DNA from: Goniomonas avonlea
Taxonomy: Eukaryota; Cryptophyceae; Goniomonadida; Goniomonadaceae
Assembly: GCA_003573635.1 (NCBI GenBank)
Contig: QUTJ01031748.1
Location: 1-16,704, forward strand
DNA: 16,704 bases
Direction: 5' to 3'
Shown here: piece after piece, positions 1 through 8,240 of the stretch
Numbering within the stretch: the first letter of the stretch is position 1
How the letters are laid out: each line of letters starts with the position of its first letter
The notes under the pieces: model-generated
The model's input: the letters and a program-made list of their open reading frames with translations, nothing else
Databases searched by the model: none
Told to the model about the DNA's origin: nothing
Position numbers and translations under genes: made by a program

Positions 1-996
1 GGCTTCCTCGATCTTGCGCACCGAGATGGAAGAAGTCTTGCGGAAAGCGAATTCGGCCTGGTGATCCGCGGGGTCCTTTGTTGCTTGGTATCGGATGGCC
101 AGGCACTCCTGGTGATCCCGGATGCACTCCGACAGCGGGAGCGACTCGGCGCCGAGAAAAGCCTTGCGCATCCCCGAGTACTCCTCGGAGGTCTTGTCGA
201 GGCGGTGCTTAGTGAGGTCCTTTTCGATGCTGAAGTCCATCCGGAGTTTCTGCAGAGCAGTCTCGAAGTCGGCGCCAGACGGAAGAGAGGAAAGAACGGC
301 GGGAACAGACGGAAGAGTTGGTTGCAAAGAGGAGGAGGTAGCCTTCGGGGCTTCCGCGTCCGACTCTCCGCTAGATCCCGAGTCGGGAGATGGCGATCGC
401 CTGCGTCGGCGTGGGCGAGGATCCTTGTTGCTCCGACCCTTGTCCATCAGAGCTCGAAGCCTCCCGAGCTCGTCCTCGATGAACTGAACGGGTTTGTCAG
501 CAGAGGGCGGGCGGTACAAACCGAGAAGAGTTGTCCGAACGGCGGTCGTGGCGGGGCTTTCGTCGGGCATGGCGACGGGTGCCAGACCAAAGAAGTCCCA
601 GAACTCAGAGGGAGGGAGAGAAACCCGAGGAAGAGCTGGATCCTGAGCAGAGGCGGGGGTGGAAAGGGCCGATTTGTTAGACACAAGACCAGCCAGACGA
701 GAAATCTCGGCTTGAGAAACTCGCTCGCGCTCCAAAGATTCAGCCAGAGCCTTTTTAGCCTCAATCTCGATACGAGAGTTGACAATGAGAGACCGAGCCC
801 ATGTCTCCCTAAGGAGTTCGTCGGTAGCGCCGTCATCGAAAGGGATGCCCCGAGTCTCCATGTGGGAGATCAGAGTGGATCGCGGCCAAGCCTGCGACGC
901 AGACAGGGCTGAGTCGTAGGCCGTACGTTCACTGGGGTTAAGTAGCTCGAAAATTACACCCGGAGTAGGAGCATTCGTACCTGCAGCGCCAGACAT
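1..996 (-). CDS. Gag/ORF1-like hypothetical protein, 3' end beyond window
   Basis: A minus-strand frame begins with ATG at 996-994 and stays open for 332 codons to base 1, so its C-terminus lies outside the window. I do not recognise a named family. Visible parts are a predicted amphipathic, charged helix at about residues 71-105 (rich in E, A, R and L), a proline/serine-rich linker (110-150), a basic run RPRRRRRSPSPDS at about 194-206 followed by an acidic serine stretch, and a second charged helical region from about 243 onward. Helical segments plus an Arg/Ser-rich nucleic-acid-binding type of tract are typical of retroelement ORF1/gag proteins, and retroelements lie nearby, so gag-like is my inference. 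The opposite strand is also open over 61-912, but that product is an unstructured Arg/Gly/Ser mixture with no recognisable domain, whereas this frame has coherent helices. No intron is needed. It could instead be an ordinary host nuclear protein. Confidence 0.6.
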   Translation of the reverse strand, partial: MSGAAGTNAPTPGVIFELLNPSERTAYDSALSASQAWPRSTLISHMETRGIPFDDGATDELLRETWARSLIVNSRIEIEAKKALAESLERERVSQAEISRLAGLVSNKSALSTPASAQDPALPRVSLPPSEFWDFFGLAPVAMPDESPATTAVRTTLLGLYRPPSADKPVQFIEDELGRLRALMDKGRSNKDPRPRRRRRSPSPDSGSSGESDAEAPKATSSSLQPTLPSVPAVLSSLPSGADFETALQKLRMDFSIEKDLTKHRLDKTSEEYSGMRKAFLGAESLPLSECIRDHQECLAIRYQATKDPADHQAEFAFRKTSSISVRKIEEA

Positions 997-1219
997 ATTG
1001 CAAAGGATGCAAAAAAGCGGGCCCTCTGTCGGCACGCTTCCTCATCTTCATCTGGATGAGAACCGCCCATCACTTCACCGACTGCGAGGGATCAAACCGC
1101 TACCGTCAAGGCTAAGCAAGNACGAATTCCATCAACGAACACCGATAACCTAAGATTCTAGTTCCGCCTGCGAGCTCTCGGATCCACCCGAATCTACACA
1201 TTCTGGTGGTCGCAGGAGG
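997..1219. other. Intergenic gap between divergent genes, with one ambiguous base
   Basis: The stretch separates the minus-strand gag-like frame from the plus-strand TIG gene. It contains a single N at 1121, next to a GAATTC hexamer (1124-1129), which may be an unresolved base or a contig join. I see no TATA box, RNA gene or repeat. If the N hides a gap, the two flanking genes may not really be neighbours. Confidence 0.5.
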
Positions 1220-2560
1220 ATGATACAAGTGACAGCCTCGCATCAGTTCCTCCTCCTCTTTTGTGTGCTCGTGGCTATCACAAGCCTCGCAGCTGGGGGG
1301 TTGGTCACGATTACTCACTTGACTATCACATCCGTCACTCAAAAGTACTTACCAACGAGTGGAATGCAGGTATTTGTCAGGTCTTTGTCGGGGCAACCCG
1401 TTGCCCCGTTCTCATGCACGGCCCAGTACGTTGAGATTGCAGGCGGAGGGTGGTCTGGTAAAGCAGAGGCATTTGTTGGGCCAACTCCTTGCGAAAAAAC
1501 TGTTTGGCTGAATGCGCAGACGTTGAAGTGCAAGGCGCCGGTAAGCCATGCAAGCTCTGAATTTTTTTTGATAGCTTCCACAGGCCGGGATCGGGACAGG
1601 GAATTCGGTTACTGTCATCGAAGGGGCGCAAAAATTCACATTCCCCAATGCCATTTCATACCATGCACCTCGAGTCACTCGGGCTTCTCCAACTCGGGGT
1701 CCCAAGGAAGGCGACCGGCTCATTCGAATTTCTGGTTGGGATTTTGGCGTTGTGGATAGTTCGCCTCAAGTATTTATCGGCAACACGTCTTGCACTGAGG
1801 TTCAATGGGTGGATCCTGGGAGCATCGACTGCCTGACCCCACCGAGTCTTGTTGATTCGGTCGAGGATGTCACGGTTCATGTTGGCAACCAGGTGCGGGG
1901 CCAGCTTGATCGGTCACGATGACCATGTTGCAGTTCGGAGTCGGGAAAAATGACTACGAATATGTTACCCTGCCGGAGTTTGGTACCATTGATACTCAGA
2001 ACCCTCTGGGGGAGTTGAGAAAATGGAACTTAACTGTCAGTCAGGTGCGACCAAATGACAATAATGCCATGCATTCATTTTTTTGTTGATACGATCCCTT
2101 GCAGGTTGCCCATCACGCCAACCAATCCATGTCCTGGGTCTTGGATCATCTGCAACTCATTTTTTCCGAAAACAGCACCGCGGTAGGTTCCAAGCCTCCG
2201 ATCAGAACGCGAACATCCTGACACAAACACGTCAGGTGTCGTTGGCCGCTCTCACTCACCCATCACTCACATCTGATGAAATCCAGACCATTCTGGACTT
2301 ACACGGTTTCATCATGGATGCTGCTGATACCTACGACGAGAAAAGAGGTACTGTCACCATTTTTGGGTGGCCAGTTCTGGCTCAACCAATCAGTCAAGCA
2401 ACCACCCCCTCTTCTTGAGATGAACACACAACACGATCACCCTCCCCTTGCTGCCTCTTGTTTGGCAGAAGCTTTCATTTGCTTGCCCTGCCCACAGGTC
2501 AGATGTGCCGACTGCAATTGGAGAGTGCCCGCTCACCCAAACCCACGGTTCGGAGTTTGA
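1220..2560 (+). CDS. Secreted IPT/TIG-domain protein, six-exon model
   Basis: Exons: 1220-1540, 1584-1892, 1934-2044, 2105-2182, 2236-2347 and 2469-2560 (stop TGA), giving about 340 residues. The first four introns (43, 41, 60 and 53 nt) are phase 0 with GT/AG borders. The fifth (2348-2468) is phase 1 and less certain. Residues 1-27 form a signal peptide (hydrophobic core LLLFCVLVAITSL). The first IPT/TIG domain covers about 33-121, and joining exons 1 and 2 creates its typical closing motif CKAPAGIGTG. The second covers about 136-208, with PTRGPKEGD, SGWDFG, VFIGNTSC and IDCLTPP in family order. Exons 4 and 5 encode amphipathic helices that faintly resemble the helical part of REJ/GAIN regions in polycystin-like proteins. 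Four NxS/T sites (NTS, NLT, NQS, NST) suit an extracellular product. The last exon has paired cysteines (CLPC, CADC). No membrane helix is present, so the protein is either secreted or the gene continues past the inserted elements. The introns and TIG folds are well supported; the exact 3' end is not. Confidence 0.8.
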
Positions 2561-2613
2561 GCACTGACCCCACCCTTCCCCTCTAGCTCCACTTGCACTG
2601 ACCCCACAGTCAC

Positions 2614-2997
2614 TTGTCACACCCTCATCACGAGTTAGCTAGGGTAGGGGAGCTCCGTGACTTCACACAGCTTGTTAACGAGGTAGCTACCAAGATATCG
2701 TGAGGACGTGAGGTTGGCAACTTGGCAGGCAGTGTACGCAGCTGCGGTTTACGGCCGTACTCGATGATATATGATAGCGTAAACATTACCGTGAAGGGAC
2801 AAGACCCCCGGAACCCAGGGGGGCCGTTTGGTGAAGAAAGGAAGAGTGAAGGGAGGGACGGAGGGCAAAAACCAGAGCAACCCAGAAATGCAGCGCGAGT
2901 TGAAACTTCTCCAAATTTCGACTTGTGGTGCACGAGTATATACGTTAACGCATAGTGATGATACATTCTCCCATAGCAACCAAGTAGCAACAGACGA
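2614..2997 (+). mobile_element. Unit A: short, internally deleted copy of the TTGTCACACC element family
   Basis: The unit starts TTGTCACACCCTCATCACGA and ends GCAACCAAGTAGCAACAGAC plus GA. Its first roughly 70 bases match unit B's left end (2998-3067) with about one mismatch, and its last roughly 130 bases match unit B's right end (8012-8188) with gaps. The middle contains TGCGGTTTACG, which resembles coding sequence of unit C (near 12540, minus strand), so a scrap of retroelement coding sequence remains. It has no intact frame and is 384 bp long. It is not an LTR of unit B, because unit B's right end lacks the matching left half. It is best read as a non-autonomous deletion derivative, joined directly to unit B. 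Confidence 0.75.
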
Positions 2998-3092
2998 TTG
3001 TCACACCCTCATCACGAGTTAGCTAGGGTAGGGGAGCTCCGTGACTTCACGCAGCTTGTTAACGAGGTGGCACAAGACCCCCAGTTACGAAG

Positions 3093-4387
3093 TCACGTGA
3101 CCCCCCCCCCTAGTCTAATGTGGTGTATGGCTCGGTGTGACAAAAGCGCGTGTATTAGTTGAGGTGGGTGAGAGGCACGGGCTCCCCCGACCCCAACAGT
3201 ACGACGAAAACAAGGAAAGATCAGACAGTGCGCTTGACAGCGGTGCGAGTCAGTCACAGTGCGAGACGGGGCTAGCTCAAGTGAAAGAGAGTGTGGTTGT
3301 GAGAGAGATCGCAGGCTGGTCTCCAGGTTCTCGCCGGTGGGGCTGGCAAGGAGGTAGCTGGGGTGTTTGCCCTCCCAGTAGACGAGGCGAGCGAACCACA
3401 ACGCGCGCGTCGTGGAGGCCGAGGCAGTTGTTGTCTGAAATATAGCGCCAAGTGTGCGCGTTGATGGATTGATTCTTCTCACTTTTACCAGTGATTCTGA
3501 AGAATCGTTTGCCGTCGTGCACACCTGACGCAATGGGAGCGCCCTCACCGCCCTTCTCGGTGAGCGCCCGCCCTTGGTAGCATACACTGAGGACCGCGGC
3601 GCGTCGGAGCATGGTGGCGGAGAACGTGATCGTGGCTAGTGTGTACTCCTGCTCCAGCCAGTTGCGGACTTCATATAGGTCTGCACGTAAAACTGGATGT
3701 GGTCAAGGTCGACACGGATACGCTCATTGTTCGACCAGTAACCCCGAAGCTCCACAGTGCGGAGCGCTTCCTTGATGCAAGGGCCGAGGAGCGTATTGGT
3801 TGAGTTGGGGTAGCAACGGCACCATGCTTTCGCCCAGCCCCTCGCTGCTGTCACATCGTTGGTGTCACCATGCGCATGAGGATGGACGATCCACAGGACT
3901 GGGGGCAGAGGGGGGAAGACATAGATACCATAGCAGTGGAACGTGAAAGCGCGCGGATGCGACCGTAGTCGGCGTCGCTCGAAGACGCTTTCTTTGCGGC
4001 GGCAAGGAGTGAGTCAGCGTCTGCCACAGCTTCCATGAGGAAGTTCTGAAACTTTGCTGCACCGCCGGGCGCGACGACGAAGTCCCTCCGCGCTTCTGCA
4101 ACAGAGCAAGCGCTGCAGATGCGGACGCAAGCTGCTTGCGTGCCCAGGAAGATCGAGGCATGCCTGGCAGTGTGTCGTTCCGCATATGACGCAGGTGATC
4201 CCAGGTCGGCGCTTGTCCTGACAGCGTGTGCACTACCCGACAAGACCCCTGAGCACGTCGAGACCCCTGAGCACGTCTGGATGCAGTGTGAGCAGCACCA
4301 CTGAGTACCGTGGGCCGCCGTCTTTCTTGCTCTGGACCCAGTCGAGCTCTCTGGATGGAGGCGGAAGCGGCTTGCCGTTGTCGTGGT
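3093..4387 (-). pseudogene. C-terminal pol remnants, possibly a degraded recombinase (unit B)
   Basis: Downstream of RNase H the minus strand shows protein-like segments in alternating frames: around 3980-4130 (RRDFVVAPGGAAKFQNFLME, then AVADADSLLAAAKK), around 3660-3800 (TLLGPCIKEALRTVELRGYW, then RVDLDHIQFYVQTY) and around 3330-3600 (ITFSATMLRRAAVLSVCYQG and, in another frame, RLVYWEGKHPSYLLASPTGE). In DIRS-type elements this position holds a tyrosine recombinase. I cannot point to its R-H-R-Y residues, nor to a DDE or HHCC integrase signature, so the identity is open. Multiple frameshifts are needed to join the parts. Confidence 0.35.
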
Positions 4388-5541
4388 TCAGAAAGCTCGC
4401 GCTGGAGGAGGCTCGCATGCTGAGGTACGGGCGCGGCCATCAGGAGTGCATTGCTGCCAAAGCAACGTCGCTTTGGCAGCCTTGTCGAGGCCTCGACGAG
4501 GCTGTCGAGCTTGCGGAAGTCGGGGTTGATAAACCAAGAGCTTCCTTGAAGTGGCTCCTTGAAGAAGCTTTGGTGCCACCAGCAGACTTAGCGCGAGCGT
4601 TGTGCCGTCCGCGAAAGCTTCAGCGTCGTGCGTGATGTCGAGGAGCTGCTCGAGCCACCGGCGGTGGCAAAAGGAGTAGTCGGCCGATGACGACTGAATG
4701 TAGCGCCGCGACAGAGGGTCTGCGCGCTCGTTGAGCTCACCCGCGATGTGAATGTGTGTGCAGTCAAGTCCAAGTCTGCGTGCTCGACTAACTCGCGTGC
4801 CACTGCGTCGAGTCGCGGGTTGGGTGAATAACCCTTGTTGAACGCGGCGACCACCTGTGTGTTGTCGATGCGGAACAGGACTTGTGTGTCCTTGTCACGG
4901 CCGGCGATGAGCATAGGACCGAAGCGGCAAAGCACGACGAGTGCCGCTTGTGCTTCTCTGATCGATACGTGTGGCATATCGTAGTCGTCAGGGTAGAAGC
5001 CTGTTAAGGACTCCTCCTCGAAGTAACCGCTGATGCCAAGGCCGGAGGCGTCTGTGGTGATGACTGGGCCGTGCGCCGTCATGCTGGATGCGCTCATCGC
5101 CTTGTGCAATTCAGATCCGTCCCTCATCCTCTCGAGGATGCACCATGGGCGCCAAATGCCCTTGTAGGGACGGTCCAAGTACATGCAAGCACCATTGCGC
5201 TCGTGCGCATGGTCAATCCACCATTGCAGGTCGTCCTTGGCCTGCTGCGTGAGCGTCACAACGTCAGACGCTGTCCACGTACGCTTGTCAGGAATCATGT
5301 TGATCGAGCGCTGCTTGCGCGTGATGAAGCGGTTTGAGGGAATGGTGGCAAAGGGGTCGCCCCACGTTCCCTCGACCTTGCCTGTGTCTGCGTCGTAGAC
5401 AAGCCTTTGGTAGAGGACTCGAATGAAGCTGTACACGCGTGCCTTCCCGCTGCGAGAGTATGCAGCGGCATAGTTCGCGCAGCCGGTGAATTTGGCGACG
5501 TCCTGTGCTGGCACGGCGCTGCCCGAAGTCGCGGCCAGCAC
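4388..5541 (-). pseudogene. Connection and RNase H domain, one frameshift (unit B)
   Basis: A frame open from 5541 to 4588 starts with a linker (VPAQDVAKFTGCANYAAAYS) typical of the RT-RNase H connection, then DDLQWWID, as commonly seen in DIRS- and pararetrovirus-type elements before RNase H. The RNase H core follows: D164 in VITTDASGLGISGYF, E196 in HVSIREAQAA and D226 in VLFRIDNTQVV. The catalytic D-E-D order is intact. At about 4760, in a short CA run, the frame shifts. The next frame gives THIHIAGELNERADPLSR, the conserved closing motif with the fourth acidic residue, and continues to a stop at 4388. This is the best-preserved part of the element; repairing the dinucleotide slip would make it continuous. 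The role is degradation of RNA in the RNA-DNA hybrid. Confidence 0.8.
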
Positions 5542-5610
5542 GAGGAGGGCGCGGGCTCAACTTCGCGGGCTCAACTTCGCGGCCAGCCCGAGGAGGGTGC
5601 GGGCTCATTC
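5531..5610. repeat. Local tandem duplication inside the RT-RNase H linker
   Basis: A GCGGCCAGC-starting unit of about 34 bases (5531-5564) is followed by a 14-base copy of its end (5565-5578, GCGGGCTCAACTTC) and then by a second long copy (5579-5610). Unit C has a single copy at the corresponding place (around 12051-12080). The duplication brings in-frame stops, so it probably occurred after the element lost function. Confidence 0.7.
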
Positions 5611-6305
5611 GATTGTACCATCGAGCTTGCGGGTTGGAATTGAGGCGAGATCGGTTGCGGGGTCGATGCAAATGCCCTTGAAGGACAGACCGACGTCTGC
5701 GAGGGTCTTGTCTGCCTCGTTCTGCCATCCCACACCTAGGCGATCAAGCAAACTTGTTAAGTGGCGGAGCTGGGTGTGGGCCGGCTCGAAGGGGTCACTG
5801 GCGCTGCTTCCACGACTCTGTAGTCGTCCGTCATGACGACCGTCTGAGCTGGCGGCGCGATCGGCCCTGCTTCGGCTGGGTGATTGCCCCAGCCCTCTCG
5901 GCACATGCGAGCGAATGTGTGGGCCGTCGGTTGTGCCAAAAATGACCGAGGTGTGTCTCCACGCGGAGCCCTCCCCATGAGGGCGTCCTCGCAATAGGAG
6001 ACGGTCGCGCAGTTGCATGCCCTGTTGTGACTGATTGCTTGCAGTCGAACACAAGCCTCCATTTGGTGGTTCCGCTGTCTCGCAGCTTGTCGACATAGTG
6101 CATCGGCGTCAGAACCAGTGGGTTGTCCGAGAGGGCACCTTCCCACTTGCTTCCAGCCGTAGTGAATGCCATCGACGATGTACGTCGGTGATCCTTGCCC
6201 CGCCCACTCCTCCCATTTGAGTTGCGGCTGCCCCAGTGGTGTGTACAACCCGTCTTTGTTGTCCATCATGCCCGCGTTCACTGTGGAGGCACCTGCTGCG
6301 ACCAA
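5605..6305 (-). pseudogene. Reverse transcriptase domain, frameshifted (unit B)
   Basis: RT features are spread over three minus-strand frames. One frame opens with WEEWAGQGSPTYIVDGIHYG. A second supplies PMHYVDKLRDSGTTKWRLVF followed by DCK, matching the RT finger motif in which R and D flank a hydrophobic strand. The first frame then gives QTVVMTDDY, with the paired aspartates at about 5828-5823, in the place of the canonical YxDD metal-binding motif. The third frame gives the thumb (LLDRLGVGWQNEADKTLADV, then ICIDPATDLASIPTRKL), ending at a stop at 5605. Unit C carries the homologous RT, which confirms the alignment of the parts. The segment between the first catalytic aspartate region and the DD motif is unusually short. 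It can no longer make an active enzyme because of at least two frameshifts. Confidence 0.7.
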
Positions 6306-6441
6306 AGGGGGTGGGGGTGGTTGTGGTGGAACCTGATCTCGATGACCCTCAAGTCGAACCCAAACCAGCGTTCCTCACGAAACGAAATCACGCACTGAGC
6401 ACAGATCGCCATGGCGGGCACATCCGGGAAGAAGCCCACTG

Positions 6442-6645
6442 CTAGCCGTCGGCAACTCGGTGTACGAAGGTCCTGACGGTGTGATCAGCCTCCGTCGGGC
6501 CGGAGTCCAACAGCTTGTGGATGAGTGGGAGTGTGCGTTGCCATGCTCTGTCGTGGAACGCGGACTGTGATGACCATCCAGCGTGATCTGGGCATGCACA
6601 CTCCAGCCCCGCGTGACGGGGCGACGGCGCTGCTGGCATGGGCAA
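6442..6645 (-). pseudogene. Pol N-terminal fragment (unit B)
   Basis: Just downstream of the gag-like stop, a 67-codon frame encodes a helical segment (around RAWQRTLPLIHKLLDSGP, then TVRTFVHRVADG) before a stop at 6444-6442. Its place between gag and RT suggests the start of a pol frame. It has no motif I can name. Between it and the RT (6306-6441) the sequence is only partly protein-like. Confidence 0.35.
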
Positions 6646-6657
6646 TGTTGTCGGTGG

Positions 6658-7809
6658 TCAATCCTTCTTGCTGCGCTTCTTGCGGGACGAGTGCTTGCCG
6701 TCCTGCTGTACCGCAGCCGGGGATGAGCTGGCGGATGCTGCTCTGCGGTGGGCCAACGCTGCCTCTCGCTTCAGCGCCTCGTCAGATGCGAGTACGCGGC
6801 AATCCGGACTTGCGTGCGACTTGCTGCTGCAGTAACTGCGCCGTCGGTGCTCATCCCGAACTCAGTGGTGATGGTTTGTCGGGCTGGGGTGATGGTGCTG
6901 ATGGTGCCCCAAGCCCTTGCGCGTTCACATCTGTCTGAATTGGAAGCTGTGAAGCGGTGGCTGGCTGTGGTGCGATGATGCCCAGCGGGCAATGAAGCCT
7001 GCCGAGACGAATGTTGCCGTCGCACGGGCACAGTTCTTCTGCGAGATAACGCTCAGCCTCACAGAAGATGGCATCGGCCTACTGTTGCCCCCATTTGGTT
7101 CGAGTCTGGCAAGCTTGACGAAACAGGATGAGGTAGTACGATGCCAATGGCCAGCCATATTCCTTCTTGATGAGTGCGATGGTGGTGGTGATGCGTGTTG
7201 CGGCAGCGATGCGGTTCACCTTGTAGGCGTCCTCGGCGAGGGGGTCATTGGTGTGGAATGCTCTAATGGCCTCCAAGCATGTGATGACCTTGGTGGCGTT
7301 TCGGTGTGTGGTGTGTAGGAAGCAAATAGCTTTTCCATGCAGTCTCGGTTTCTGGTATCGGATCGAATCCAATGGGCCAGTCACCTGGGTGGAAGATCTT
7401 CTCCACTTCGGAGGCGCAGCCGAAGGAGAAGGCTGCGGCTCGGAATGGCGCGGTGATCCCGTTGGTTGATGACTCTTGTGCGATCGGGGTGAGGGCTCCT
7501 GCGTTCGAAACCGATTTCTGTCTCCTTGCCCAAACCTACGCAGTAGTCGCAGACAATAAGACCGATGGATGAAAGAAGGGTGCGGCCACCTCCGGTGTGC
7601 AGGCACTCGTCGTGGGCGACGAAAGGGCATGTCGCACACTGTGCGAGGCGTGTGGAGCCTGAAAGTGCCTTGCCGGCTCGCTCTGGGCAAGTGGGGACGC
7701 AGCATCGCGCTGCCCGTGCCTTGCGAGTCAGGGTGTTGAAGCTCTCCGCGGATTTTAGGGGCCTCCTGCGATCCTGGTGGGCCACAGTCCACTCACTGCT
7801 ATCCTCCAC
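6658..7809 (-). pseudogene. Decayed gag-like ORF with PHD-type zinc finger (unit B)
   Basis: It reads from ATG at 7809. Residues 36-90 carry a C4HC3 array: C36/C37, C41, C58-x2-C61, H66, C69 and C87-x2-C90. Apart from the first pair, the spacing fits a PHD finger. Between about 7540 and 7380 the protein-like sequence moves to another frame, which continues with a helical segment (around TTHRNATKVITCLEAIRAF) down to the TAG at 7081-7079. Beyond that in-frame TAG the reading still looks like protein (AIFCEAERYLAEELCPC). After another shift it ends with a basic tail, HSSRKKRSKKD, and TGA at 6660-6658. In retroelements such a product would bind nucleic acid or chromatin and package the RNA. A related cysteine-rich peptide (CPGF ... 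YCPDH) lies just upstream at about 7840-7925 and is also present in unit C, so the original N-terminus may be longer. The breaks indicate a dead copy unless TAG readthrough and frameshifting were used. Confidence 0.6.
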
Positions 7810-8050
7810 CTGGTCCGCAGTCTCGGGAGGCCTCGGTGCGGCGCGTGGTCAGGACAGTACTCAGGGCCCTCGGTGCTGCATCGGACCAAGGACTGTGTAT
7901 CGAAGCCAGGGCACGTGGCCGGAATGGCTGCGAGCCTGCGGAGCGCAAAGATAGTGCCATTGAACGATTGATGTAACACAAAGGACAAGTTCAGCGGTGC
8001 TAGTGGGGTGGCTCGAACAAAAACCAGAGCAACCCAGGAATGCAGTGCGA

Positions 8051-8099
8051 GTTGAAATTTCTCCCAAACTTCTCCAAGTTTCGACGGAGAAGTTTCAAC
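8051..8099. repeat. Hairpin near the right end of unit B
   Basis: GTTGAAATTTCTCC (8051-8064) pairs with GGAGAAGTTTCAAC (8086-8099), leaving a loop of about 21 bases and one non-standard pair. Unit A keeps only the first arm. It may be a terminal structural signal of the element or a by-product of a local inverted duplication. Confidence 0.6.
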
Positions 8100-8240
8100 T
8101 TGTGGCGCACGAGTATCTATGTTAACGAATAGCGTCACTCTAACTTCGATGATACAAACTCCTGTAGCAACCAAGTAGCAACAGACGAACCACTCACACT
8201 GACCCACCCCGCCCTCCAGTGGATTACACATCGCTCACTG

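Larger units (their letters stand above)
2998..8188 (-). mobile_element. Unit B: about 5.2 kb degenerate retroelement (DIRS-like candidate)
   Basis: The left end repeats that of unit A and the right end is AACCAAGTAGCAACAGACGA. All recognisable coding sequence is on the minus strand, in order from 7809 down to about 3093: gag-like protein with zinc finger, short pol N-terminal segment, reverse transcriptase, RNase H, unassigned C-terminal segments. Frameshifts and stops interrupt it, so it is decayed. There are no long terminal repeats. RT followed directly by RNase H without an integrase signature, plus short non-LTR ends, recalls DIRS-type tyrosine-recombinase retroelements, but I found no convincing recombinase motif. 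The insertion separates the TIG gene (ending 2560) from the gene model starting at 8241. The element is real; its class is inferred. Confidence 0.75.

Noticed and set aside
447-836. Minus-strand frame rich in Leu and Pro overlapping the gag-like gene
   Set aside because: Out-of-phase shadow of the longer 1-996 minus frame.
61-912. 283-codon plus-strand frame opposite the gag-like gene
   Set aside because: The product is a featureless Arg/Ser/Gly mixture. The minus strand is open for longer, begins with ATG and shows coherent helical and basic regions; this is an antisense shadow in GC-rich coding DNA.
2614-2997. Unit A as a solo LTR or the left LTR of unit B
   Set aside because: A matching full copy is absent from unit B's right end; unit A carries both ends of the family and so is a deleted copy.
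5071-5836. Plus-strand frames opposite the RNase H and RT
   Set aside because: No recognisable domains; the minus strand carries the catalytic motifs.
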